From Galeopsis tetrahit (lineage: Eukaryota > Streptophyta > Magnoliopsida > Lamiales > Lamiaceae), in NCBI GenBank assembly GCA_963675135.1, contig OY776130.1:65258867-65322866 (forward strand): a stretch of 64,000 nt of DNA, given 5' to 3'. A program made the translations under genes and the position numbers. The notes beneath the pieces were generated by a model. It worked only from the letters and a program-made list of their open reading frames with translations. It was not told where the DNA came from and made no database searches. Numbering within the stretch: position 1 is the first letter of the stretch; every line of letters starts with the position of its first letter. Below, piece after piece: positions 21,002 to 31,485 of this stretch.

Positions 21002-22881
21002 ATGTTGAATTCTGCAGTAGCTTCCCCAGCAGCTATCAGTTCTTCGTGTTGGTTTCATCGCCCCAAAGTATCATTTAACACTGGATTTTCAGTTTCAGCC
21101 CCCAGGAAGCACTTTCCTTCAATCTCCATCCATCCGATAAAAAAGGTGACTATCTTCGTTTTTTTGGGGTATTTTTGTGGGGTTTTACTCAGAATGCAAC
21201 GTCTGTTACGAAGATGAGCTTGAACTGTGTTTCAATTATTGAATTTTTTGTTATCTATATGGTATAATGATGTGTACGCGACGGTTCCAAATTAGTACTT
21301 TGTTTGATTGACTACATTAGATGAATTTATGTGATATCACAAATGTAGAATGCTCAATTGCCTGGGGCTCTAATGTTAAGAAATATTTAAGCCCAATTCA
21401 CAGTCTGATGCTTCCATGTATAATGTTCTTTATGTTTATTTGTTTTCTAATTTGGATTCATAATGTTTTAGTTCTATAAATTGGTGTGCATTGCTATGGG
21501 TTGTTTGAGTTATACCCAAAAGGTTTTATTCATCAGCATAAATCTTTGGAGTACAAATTGGTGGTTAGTTCTTGCTGTTTTAGTGTTTGAAATATGTAGA
21601 ATCCAACATGGGATAAATGTCGATAACGGTTTCTCACTTTCGTCCTGCATCATAATTGGAACTTAGCTAGTTTACCCATCTTTCATAGTATTGATAAACA
21701 CTCTGAAATTACCCGTAGTCAAGCTTTTGATGTATTAGGTTGGCCAGTCAGATGATTGTTTAGACCCTAGGTTGTTTGTCATACTAATCAATTTCTTCTA
21801 GATCGTGCTGTTTCTTGAAAGTTTGACTGCTGTATTTATCATTCTAAAAACTTTTATGAAAAAAATGTTGTCAGAAACTAGTTCATGGCCTAACATCTTT
21901 TAAGTTTTAGCCATATCAAATTGCTACATTTATGGGTAGCTGATATGGCCTCACTTAGATACACTTCTCCCTGATTTGAGGTTGAGAAAACATAATGTAG
22001 ATCAGTTGATGAAGTGAAATTCATAATTAATCAATCCTGGGGAGGCATTCTAAGGTAGCATGTTTGTCGATACATATTTTTCATTTGATATCTTATTGAC
22101 ATGATCACGTTAATATTGACATCATATATTGTCCTAGTTTGCTTGTAGATCCCTGGTATTATTGTCTGGCTTGCAAATTTTTGTGAAATTTCATATAGCA
22201 CAGAAACTGGTAGAACCTTGTATTTCAGAAATCTAATCGCTGTGGCTTTAGTCTTTAAGATTCAGAACTTGTACTCTCCTTTCTATTGTTTCGTTTATAA
22301 TCTTTTCTGCTGTAAGTTACATGTAAAAGTATTTATTTGTGAGAGTATAGGTGGTAGTAATAGTACAAGAATGCTTATATAATGCTTTCTTCACATACCG
22401 AATATAGGATGTGGGACGCAGCTTCCAAGCTTTCGAGTCTCACTTTCCCAGCAGAATTTCAGTAAAGGCTGTGGCCTCGGAGGTTATAAGCGACAATGAC
22501 GTTGATGCCCCTACACAAAATTTGAAAGACCCAAAAGCTCCAGCATCATTTCGTCCAAAGACATATAAAAAGGAAAAAAATCCTAAACGGCTTAGCAGCG
22601 CCGCACCCCATATCAAAAAGCCTAATCATTTTCCAGTTATTAGATATCCTCTGGGCACTGAGAAAGCAATCAAGGCCATGTCAGAATCTAACACCCTAGT
22701 TTTCGTTGTGGACAAACGTGCTGATAAGACGAATATCAAAGAAGCTGTGAACATGATGTTTAAGGTAAAGGCCAAGAAAGTGAATACCTCCATCATGCCT
22801 GGTGGTATCAAGAAGGCGTTTATTATGCTTGCACCGGAATTTAAGGCATCAGATGTGGCTAAGAAGATCGGAATCTTTTAA
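21002..22881 (+). CDS. Plastid-targeted large-subunit ribosomal protein uL23, eukaryotic (cytosolic) type
   Basis: Exons 21002-21145 and 22408-22881, phase 0, 1262-bp intron, 205 residues. Exon 1 encodes a 48-residue serine-rich, acid-free leader (MLNSAVASPAAISSS at the start), typical of chloroplast transit peptides. The C-terminal 90 residues are the uL23 fold in its eukaryotic form: HFPVIRYPLGTEKAIKAMSE, NTLVFVVDKRADKTNIKEAV, KKVNTSIMPGGIKKAFI and a final ASDVAKKIGIF, as in cytosolic L23A. Bacterial-type plastid L23 is shorter and lacks these blocks. In spinach the plastid rpl23 gene is a pseudogene and a nuclear gene of cytosolic origin supplies the protein; this gene has that design. The start is ATG at 21002. 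Mitochondrial targeting is a less likely alternative. Confidence 0.85.
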
Positions 22882-23470
22882 GGCATGTATATTTGATCCT
22901 TAAATGATACGTAAACGAGAAAATCAAGTAGACACTCTTTTTGCTATGTACTAATTTGATCTTGCAGAGCGCATGCTTGTCTGATTTTGTCATTCTAGTG
23001 AAAAATACATTTCATTTGGTTGAGAAATTAAAGCTGCATTGTGGTTTGGACAAGAGTGCTTTCGGGTTGTAATTTTTAATCGAAGTTGTTAATTTATCAT
23101 ATAGGTCCCAAGTTGAGACCATAGAAAATTTATTATTCAATGGGGATATCTATTTATTGAGTATAGATACAGTAGACATACATGTTTTTACTTCAATTCA
23201 AGCATTGGATCTCCTGAATCACCTCAATTATGTTCTTTGAACTTGTCATAGTAAGATACCATTTGATATATTGATGATGATTAGTGGACTAGCCACCTTG
23301 ACTTTATGGTATATACAAATTAATGTATTCACTGTGAATTGGTAAAAGGGGATCCCCTATATAATAGTATGTCTGATACAACAGAATTACAAGATATAAG
23401 ACTGATTTTAAGTTATACAAAAAATATGACAATAAAAGGTAGATCATATAAAAGAAGAAAAGAAATCTAG
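22882..23470. other. 3' region of uL23 gene and intergenic DNA
   Basis: Begins with the 3' untranslated region of the uL23 gene. No other gene recognised. Confidence 0.4.
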
Positions 23471-24978
23471 GACCATAAGCTCACATGTCGAGCCAGAGGC
23501 CGGAGTGCCATTAAAACCTTGCCTGGAAAAACCCTCCTTAGGGATAAAACTCAGGTCAAGGAAAAAGGTACACTCCTCTAAAAATTAATGTTTATAGAAA
23601 GCAGTATATAAATCATTATGCAGAAATGAGAGTAAAAAGTCTGGAGCCTCTCCAGACACAATCAAGGCCAGTCTTGGCCACAGCATCCGCTGCCTGGTTG
23701 GCCTCTCTAAAGACGTGTGAGTATCTGATGTGCATGTCCTGTGTAAGAGGGTGGATCTGGCTCCAAAGGCCTTGCAGACGCCAAGGAATAGAGGGATTGG
23801 TGCTCATAAAAGTGTCAATAGTGAGTGTCGAATTCGACTCAATCCAAAGGAAGTGACATCCCTGATCATGTGCATACTTGATGGCCATAAGTACCGCTGC
23901 CAACTCAGCCACAAAAGGGAGACCCCAACCCACCTTAGTAGCGACCGCAACCACGAAAAATCCCCTAAAGGTCCTGAATACCGCCCCCGCATACAGATTA
24001 CCCAGGGAAGAAGAGGCACTACCGTCCGTGTTAACCTTGTACCAACCCGGATCAGGCGGGAACCAAATCATAGATGAACCTTGTCTCGTTGGCCTGTGTC
24101 TGCTCGAAATACCAAGAGCCCTAGCAATCAGTAGATCCCGAACTGTGCCGTCCGAAAAACCCCTAGCTATGTTGTTGGCCTCCTTAATGCCTGAAATGAT
24201 CTGAGCCATACATCTCCTAACAGAGGGCGAAACCCCATCGAATATTACCCTGTTCCGCAGAGTCCAAACGGCCCAAATAGCAGTGACGAAGCCCGCCCTC
24301 CACAACTCCAAAGACTGCGGACCCAACTGAACTCTAGTGGCCTGAAGGAAGATGTCTAGGAAGCTGACCCCTGTGTGAATCGTGATCCCAAACATGTGAG
24401 TCAAGCTGCGTAAAATCTCCAACGTGAACGGACAATGGGTAAGCAGATGGTCTAGCGACTCAGAATTCCCGCGGCACAGCACACAAATCGACGGACCCTG
24501 AATTCCAAAAGACGAGAGCCAATCCGCCGTGGGCAGCTTGCCCCAAACTGCTCTCCAAATCGCAGTGGATCGACACATTGGTATGAAGGTGCCCCAAATC
24601 CATGATGCCCAACCAAGCCTGGGTAAGGGTGATCTGAGCAAATCATATGCCATGCTGGAGGAGAGTTCTCCTGAAAGGGAGCCCTCCCAAATACGTTTGT
24701 CAGGTCCCCTAAGCACCGTGATCTGCAGGATATCCTTGACAATCTCCGTAAATCTCATGATAAAGCACCTTGGAAAGTGCCAGCAATCATTATAGAAGAT
24801 ATCCCCAACCGTGGAAGTGAGGGTAGGAGCGAACCAGTCAGGCAGACCCATCCTCTCAAAGATAGTATAACCGAGCCAATTGTCGTGCCAAAAGCTGATA
24901 CAGGATTCTCTACCAATCAGCCACCTCGACCCATCCCTAAGTCTTGTATCATGCAGACGAAATATATATATAGATAAT
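23471..24978 (-). pseudogene. 5'-truncated LINE: reverse-transcriptase zinc-binding and RNase H domains
   Basis: A long open frame (24851-23616, 411 codons) continues upstream in the same frame to about 24978 (SRWLIGRESCISFWHDNWLG). It contains the zf-RVT region (TAIWRAVWGKLPTADWLSSFG, CVLCRGNSESLDHLLTHCPF) and then a plant LINE RNase H domain (VNTDGSASSSLGNLYAGAVF, IESNSTLTIDTFM, SHVFREANQAADAVAK). These are the C-terminal domains of a plant non-LTR element ORF2. The reverse-transcriptase core and endonuclease are absent, so the copy is 5'-truncated, as is usual after target-primed insertion. The remaining frame is unbroken, so insertion is fairly recent. A target duplication was not found. 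Confidence 0.85.
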
Positions 24979-25019
24979 TTTATAGAAAATATTTAAAAGT
25001 ATATCCTCTAATACCCTTG

Positions 25020-26270
25020 TCAAGCGTTGCGTGGATTGTGGGAAACGCAACGCTTGGAACCCAAAAACTCAAATACTAGTCTTATATATTTTTCAACAGA
25101 GACAAGTTCCCGAACAAAGCGACAATTGATGTCAATATATTTGGTCTGCTTATAAGCAACTGAATTCTGATCGAGGAAAATGACACTTCTGTTGTCGCAA
25201 AGGAGAAAAGGACGAGCAGGAGGTAGAGCTCGGAGTTCACATAGAGGGTTCGTTAGCATGACAAGTTCAACGGCTGCATTAGCTATGGCACGGGATTCAA
25301 CCTCACATCTCAGCTGTGCGGCCGTAAGCTATTTCTCAGCACTTCAAGAAACAAGATTCCCTAAAAAAAAAAGATACTCCCTCCATCCCGCAATTACTTT
25401 CACACTTTTCTTTTCGGGACGTCCCACAATAACTTTCACACCCTTAAAATGGAAAACCCTTTATAAACTCCACCCTTAAAATATCCTCAATTTTACACAA
25501 ATGACATTACTTTTTCTGCACACATACACAAAAGTCAACTCATTTATTTACTTTATACATAAAGGTTTACAAAATTACCCCTCAAAATCCCCACTAAATT
25601 TTCTTTTCTTATTTTGTGTGCCACTTCACATGTGAAAGAAATCACGGGACGGGAGGAGTAGAACACTCTTCAAGAAACAAGATTCCCTCCAAAAAAGATA
25701 GAACACTCATAAGTGGAACACAGTGGGTCCAATCTGCATATGAGTAACCAAGGCAACAATAGAGAGTTCCGAGCGATAGGTAAATGTTAAGTTATAGTGA
25801 ATTGTGCATTTAGTGACGGGTGATAGTGAGATATTGTAAAGCCCCAACAAGGAAACAATATAAGGTGGGGTCGTGGAACGATCTGCCCATGCTGGCCAAG
25901 GAATCTCCCACAGCCAGTGACTCTGAGACTGGTTTCAAGTCAACAAGATCAACCCGATCAGAAATATCATGAGCGTATTTGACTTGACCAACGAATAAGC
26001 CAGTATCAATTTAGGAAACCTCAAGTTCCAGAAAATAGTTAAACTTGTCCAAGTCCATTACAAGTTCCTAATGAGTGCGATCAATAAAACGACGAAGGGT
26101 ACTTGGATCGTTACCCGTAGCAAGATGCTATCAACATATATGAGATAGATAATTGTTAATACATTTTAAACAAGACGGCGAATCAAGCAACATCAATATC
26201 TCAACCACGAACTTTTAATCCGTGGTGGCATCTGTATTTACATTTTCAGATTCAGCCTGAATTCTTGTCA
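25020..26270 (-). pseudogene. Ty1/copia polyprotein relic (RT end and RNase H)
   Basis: The minus strand carries broken copia-type pol sequence. Around 25080-25300 it reads EVESRAIANAAVELVMLTNP, then LLCDNRSVIFLDQNSVAYKQ and TKYIDINCRFVRELVS, the hallmark end of the copia RNase H domain. From 25800 to 26110, in shifting frames, come reverse-transcriptase remnants (FLVGALQYLTITR, and a YFLELEV-like stretch). Many stops and frameshifts; no LTRs found. A Stowaway MITE interrupts it at 25377-25658. Confidence 0.8.
25377..25658. mobile_element. Stowaway-like MITE inside the copia relic
   Basis: 282 bp starting CTCCCTCCATCCCGCAATTA and ending CACGGGACGGGAGGAG, inverted termini of the Stowaway (Tc1/mariner) type, flanked by TA on both sides (25375-25376 and 25659-25660). 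The host words TTCAAGAAACAAGATTCCCT occur both before (25343) and after (25672) the element, an unusual extra duplication. Confidence 0.85.
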
Positions 26271-26536
26271 TCTTCTATAAAACTTTACATCACCTCTCCA
26301 TTATCTTAACAAAATATCATTTTAGTGCAAAAGGAAAATAATCACGTGATATCACAATCGCCCACATCGGCAGCTCTGTTGAATTGAAGTATGAATAACC
26401 ACTTCTCCAGCTGAAGTGTCATTGTGGTTCTCCAATAATACTTGGGGACTTCATAATGTTCTAAACCTGGAAAATACAGATATTCCATTCAAGAAAAGAT
26501 CCAGTAAAACAGAAACTACAGAGTTAAAAAGTTGTT

Positions 26537-26745
26537 TTGTCCCATAACTTGTCTACTGTCCAATTTTGGTCCCAAAAAATTTCACCTTTTCAATTAGTCC
26601 CAAATTATTAAAAAAAAAAAAAAACAGCTAAAAAAAAAATATTATAAAAAAAAAAGGGACAACTTTTTTAATATTGGGACTAAATAAAAAAAGTGAACTT
26701 TTGTGGGACCAAATTTGGATTGTAGACAAGTTAAACTACCATACT
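26537..26745. repeat. Foldback MITE-like repeat downstream of EngB
   Basis: Left arm 26537-26615 (ACTTGTCTACTGTCCAATTT, then TTGGTCCCA) is complemented by right arm 26655-26745, which read on the minus strand gives ACTTGTCTACAATCCAAATT and TTGGTCCCA. The centre is A-rich. The element ends 49 bp beyond the EngB stop codon, so it lies in that gene's 3' untranslated region or terminator. Confidence 0.65.
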
Positions 26746-26793
26746 ACAATACCTTGTTTGCCATCCTCTCTGATGTTGGATGAAGCATTTGGA

Positions 26794-29554
26794 CTACTCA
26801 TCCTGATCCCAGTAGTTTCTAAGCTGTGACATGTGCAAAAGAAGCTCGTCCCTGCCCAAACCTGTAACACTGCTAGTCATAATCCACGGAGGAGGTTGTT
26901 TATAGTTTTCTTCGATCAGTTCTTGAAATTCTCTAATGTTCTCATCAGGCCTTCTCCCTTTGCCTCCTTTCATTTTATCACACTTTGTGAATACAAAAGT
27001 CAACGGTATCTAAAAGAGTAAAAGGATAAACATACAGGCAAAGAAATGTGAGCTATAACACCAATAGATCTCCACAAAGGGATAATATAATTTTTGGTCC
27101 TTAAAGTATACCTTTTTACAGTTTTTGACCCCTTCTCTCACTCACTATCAACTTTGGTCATGTAACTAAATTTTTACTCCACATTTGTTCCCATCGTTAG
27201 TTGAGTATTAGAATCAACTGTTTTGGGGCACTAAATGTAATATTTAGAAGTTATTATTTTCTTGAATTTAAGTACAAACCTTTTAAATAATTACATTTAG
27301 AATGTGAGAGTAAAAAATGTACTTAGAAGACCAAATTTGACAGTGAGTGAAAGAGGGGTACCAAAACTGGAATTAGATAAACTTTAGGACGAAAAATCCT
27401 TCACAAATTATAAAATTTTAATGTGGGGAAAACCAGCATACATTGTTCCGTCCGAGCCAATTTGCACAATCAAGGTCAATTCTCTGAGGTGGAACACTAG
27501 CATCAATCAAAAGTAGGGCAGAGACGAGAGTTTCACGATTTAAAAAGTAACCTTTAGTGAATGCTGACCAATCCATTCTAGCAGCGTCAGGGGCATTAGC
27601 AAACCTGCAGGTGCAGAAGTATGAGAATCAAAGCCTGGTTGTCTGGAGCCCAACTGTGAAACAGGTTCACATGATCTTTCTTCTCCAAAATAATACTCCA
27701 TTGTTTAGTATAAGAAGTAATACTGTTTGACATACAAAGTATAACGTATATAAAAATGCTTGATTTAATGCATTATTCTCCTCAAAACCACTAAACCATG
27801 ATACATACTAAACAGTGTTGTAGAAGTTCTTGTCAATTAATAAGAATAGGTCTACTGTGAACCAGGCCACATGTACTCTCTTTTCCAAAGTAATGGAGTA
27901 TTGTTTAACATACAAAATATCACATTTTAAAAACGAATGATTTCATGCTTCAAAAAAAATAAAAAAATGAATGATTTCATGTGTTATTCTTCTCAAAATC
28001 ACTAAACCATGATACTCTTCATATATTAAACAATATTACCAAGTTCACCACAAAGCTTTTGTGAAAAAGATGATAGAAGTTCTTGTCAAATAATAATCAT
28101 AATCCAGAGAAATGAGCAGGAGCAATAGCCGTCAGAAAAAAATATCTGATTCTAGCTAACTTATCATACACGTCAAGAAAAAAATTGGAAGTGAAAGGGT
28201 AGATATACAACGAGACTGTACAGATAAACCAATGCACCATCTATAAGATGGTTCGTGCTAAAAATGTCAATACCAAGTTCAACATGTTCAGAAGTAAGTA
28301 TGTTTACATTCAGTTCAAGGGCATTCTGTAATTCCAAAACGGAGGAGCAATTTGCATTCGATAAAAAGTTACGTTTAGAAAAGAAAAACAGAACATTATT
28401 CCTCCTAAGAAACTTACAAACTGCTTCTCATCCTTACTCGATTATGCAGTTATATAGTCATCTGTTCTTAAATTAAATGGTCTACCATCAAGACGATGAT
28501 ACCGTATATACAAAACATGAGGTTTCCATCACATACAAGTAAATGTAGTTTTTTAACCCTCAATAACTCCACAGCCTAAATGCATTTGATGCTCAAAAAA
28601 GCCTATTTCAGGGCACCGAGCTGGCGAGCTCAAGTCTATGATGTTTTCCAAGTATTCAATAAACCATTTTCACACTCTGAAACACAAAGATATCCTCAAA
28701 GTACAAAAATTGCAATAAATTCACTCTTTCGATGTTTTAGAAATACAAACACAACCTCTAATTTTGCAAAAGGGTAGGCCTCCCGTGAACCCAAATTCGC
28801 ATAAACTCTTGCAAATATCAAAATGTTGTGAATTATTCATAACTTTTTTATAGCTACCCTGATGAAATCCACATAAATATTTACAGAAAGAGATTATAAT
28901 GAAGAAATAAATAAATAAATTATATAACCACAAGCAGAAAGACATTACAGGAGCTTACCCATATCCAGGCAAATCCACAATGTACCAACTTTTATTAACC
29001 AAAAAATGATTAATCAACTGAGTTTTCCCTGCAAATTAAAATTCAATCCAATTAATTTATGCATAAATTAAATACACATACACAAACACAAACTGAATGA
29101 TTATACACAAATTCAAACCTGGCTTTTTAGAAGTGAGAGCTAAATCCTTTTTCCGAGTCAAAAAATTGATGAGAGAAGACTTGCCAACATTGGACCGGCC
29201 CAACATCGCAAACTCGGGCCGGTCGTCTTTAGGGCAATCCTTAGCCCGGGGACTACTTTTCACGAATGCCACTTCTTTGATTTTGGCGTCGCCGGCGTAG
29301 GGGCCCACCACGATGTTCGAACCGGGCAATACGATGTCCTCCGTGACCTCATCCGGTTCGACTCCGGGCGGCACAAATAGCACGGTCCGCGCGGGTTCCG
29401 TGACCGGTTTGGAGGGCTTGGCGGCGGCACTGCAGCGGAAGTTGGGTGTATGAGAAATGGAAGCACAAAGTGAGAGCAAAAAGGGAGGTTTAGCGTGAGA
29501 GTGAGGAGAGAAGATATTGGGGTTTAACAGCCGACACCTTAATTGCAGAGCCAT
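26794..29554 (-). CDS. EngB/YsxC-type ribosome-assembly GTPase, organelle-targeted
   Basis: Four exons (29554-29119, 29028-28959, 27604-27442, 27009-26794) join in agreeing phases to 294 residues. The first 45 or so residues are a serine- and arginine-rich, acid-poor leader, suited to chloroplast targeting. Then comes the TrmE-Era-EngA-EngB GTPase fold: G1 GRSNVGKSSL, switch region GKTQLINHFLVNKSWY, G3 DLPGYG, G4 TKCD and a G5-like TSSVTGLG near the end. Exon borders fall within the G1-switch and G3 regions (VDLPGYG is split). EngB proteins act in large-ribosomal-subunit assembly in bacteria; plant homologues are plastid or mitochondrial. Length equals the plant family. All G motifs are intact. 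The introns (89, 1354 and 432 bp) are unremarkable except for a 210-bp direct repeat in the second. Confidence 0.93.
27760..28095. repeat. Imperfect direct repeat in EngB intron 2
   Basis: A block with CTCAAAACCACTAAACCATG and, further on, AGAAGTTCTTGTCAA (about 27765-27835) recurs about 205 bp later (about 27970-28090) with small changes (CTCAAAATCACTAAACCATG). A local intronic duplication; no coding content. Confidence 0.6.
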
Positions 29555-29697
29555 TTTCCGACACGGCGTCGCGCGAGTGTTAAAAATTATAATAATATGG
29601 ATTTGGATGAGGGTGAGGTTGGAGAGCCCACTCTGTAGTTTATGAAGCCCATCAACACTTGGGCCGGCCCATTGTGTCTAGCGTTTCGAATGGCGTG
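29555..29697 (-). promoter_or_regulatory. EngB promoter with site II motifs
   Basis: Within 140 bp upstream of the EngB start codon lie GAGCCCA, GAAGCCCAT and GGGCCGGCCCA (29614-29672). The last is a back-to-back pair of the TGGGCC/GGCCCA site II element that in plants binds TCP factors and marks ribosomal and organelle-biogenesis genes. The same block, diverged, is present at 43104-43165. A Mutator-like element begins directly upstream. Confidence 0.6.
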
Positions 29698-30660
29698 GGT
29701 TATTTGCCCCGTATGTTTGATGCACTTCGGGTTTGACTATACGCACCTCCATTTCAGATGGATGGACTCCCCCGGTTGATGCACCCCCTAGAATCAACCT
29801 AAGATAGATGCACCCCTTAATTATCATAAATACCCTACACTCCGTAAAATATCTATTACTATTCACAACCCCCCACATAAAACCCTAATTTCTTCTTCAT
29901 CCTCATCCCTCCCCAAACATCTTAACCACCCACCGCCGCCGTCCACGACGGCACCCGCCCTTGCGGTCCACTGCGGCCATTTCTGTAAAAAAAAAAAAAA
30001 AATTGCAGCGGCCGCCCCCTCTCTCTTCTCTGCCTCTCTTCACCGGCGCGGCCCCCTCTTTATGCCGCCGCGCTCCCATTTCTAGTATAGTGTATTTTAG
30101 GGGATGGTGAAAGAAATGATAGTAGAGGGTGCATCTAGTATGGTGTATTTTAATGAAGGGTATTTTTGGTTTTTTGCCCTATTATTTTATTAATATACTA
30201 AAAGGGGAAGTGCATCTCTTCAAAATGGAGGTGTAAATAGTCAAACCGATGCACTTCCCCTTCACTTTTATTATTTAAATTTTCATTTAAAATACTTGTT
30301 TTATCCTTTTAGTAAAATATAAACGGGCAGATGCACTCCCCTAAAATTTAATAAAACACTAACCCTAATCCTAATTGGAGAGGCAGCCGTCGCGCCCCAA
30401 TTAAATTTAGAAATTAAAAAACAACTTAGAAATTAAAAAAAAATAAAAAATTCGAAAAACCAGAGTCGACGAAAAACACTCTCGTCGACGAAAAACACTC
30501 CGATTGACACTGGTTTGTAGACCAAAAACATTCTCGTCAATAAAAAAATTTCGAAAGAAAATTAAAAAATTGAAAATTTTGATAATAAAGGCTCGAAAAT
30601 AAATATTCTCATTGGCAACAATGTCGATGAAAGTTTTTATTTTCAAGCCTTTATTGTCGA
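29698..30660. mobile_element. Mutator-like element relic hosting a second one
   Basis: The left end GGTTATTTGCCCCGTATGTT leads into TGATGCACTTC, is interrupted by another element (29729-30248), and resumes as CCCCTTCACTTTTATT, which aligns with the left end of the element at 46298 (CCCCCTTCACTTTTATTAAT). Further inside, AGAGTCGACGAAAAACACTC words (30465-30530) match the GTCGAC-rich repeats of the element at 46298. The right end is not identifiable. Confidence 0.6.
29729..30248. mobile_element. Non-autonomous Mutator-like element with 9-bp target duplication
   Basis: 520 bp. Left end GGGTTTGACTATACGCACCT; right end, complemented, GGTTTGACTATTTACACCTC. Flanked by ATGCACTTC at 29720-29728 and 30249-30257, a 9-bp duplication as expected for Mutator-like elements. 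Inside are a telomere-like AAACCCTAA leader word and a GC-rich CCGCCGCCGTCCACGACGG stretch (29925-30060) that looks like a captured 5' exon. No intact gene. Confidence 0.8.
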
Positions 30661-31435
30661 AAAAAAGGCTTACTTGCGTTAGGGTGCGACAGATGCTGGG
30701 CGAAGGGGGAGGAGGGGCGACGCTGGAAAGCTTGACACAAAACTATTGGACACAAGTTTTAACAAATGAATTGTTTATTAGTATTATGAAAAATAAAATG
30801 GGGTAGTAAAAACTTTTCAACTTTATAAATATTAATAAAGTTACTTTTTAGTGTAATAAAGTAGTGTCATTTGTTGTAATATTGTGATGTTTTAAGGGGT
30901 TGTTTAAAATTGTTTTTGGTATTTTAGATAATGTGTATAAAGAACACAAAAAATGACAAAATAGGTTATCGAGTAGGGGACATATGGAGTATATGCTTTG
31001 GTTTATATGAAAACAAGAAAATATATTGTATTCAAACTATTTTTAATTGTTATAAAATAGGGGTAAAATAGAAACGTATGTGGAAACAAAAAAAGAAAAA
31101 GAAACGTATGTGGAAAATATTGAAGCAAGAAATTTGATTACCTTGGTGATTGAGAAGTTTTGTATAAATTGCATGAGAGTACAATAATATTTCACATCAA
31201 ATAAATATGAATCATAGGATCGATATATTAAAATGTTCAAAAACAAATCCGTGAAGGAATAGGTCAAAGACATCTTACTTCTAAGCACAATTAAGATAAT
31301 AAACAAGTGATCAAATCCACTCCACTAGCTATGGTCAATATCTCTCATTGTCAAATTCTTTCACACTAAAAAGCAATTTACTACAGCCAACGATTTGCCT
31401 CATGATTATCCTATTAAACTAACTTCACTTAATTC
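30661..31435. other. Intergenic, upstream of CYP copy A
   Basis: AT-rich, no gene recognised. The last 130 bases (from about 31310) match the promoter regions of CYP copies B and C. Confidence 0.45.
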
Positions 31436-31443
31436 TATATAAA
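31436..31443 (+). promoter_or_regulatory. TATA box of CYP copy A
   Basis: TATATAAA 43 bp before the ATG, followed by CATAATTAGCCTCAATTTCT, a leader shared with copies B and C. Confidence 0.6.
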
Positions 31444-31485
31444 CATAATTAGCCTCAATTTCTCATACAACAAGAAGGAAAAAAA

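Noticed and set aside
29880..29960. AAACCCTAA-type words that could suggest telomeric repeat
   Set aside because: Only isolated single copies, inside transposon leaders; not an interstitial telomere array.
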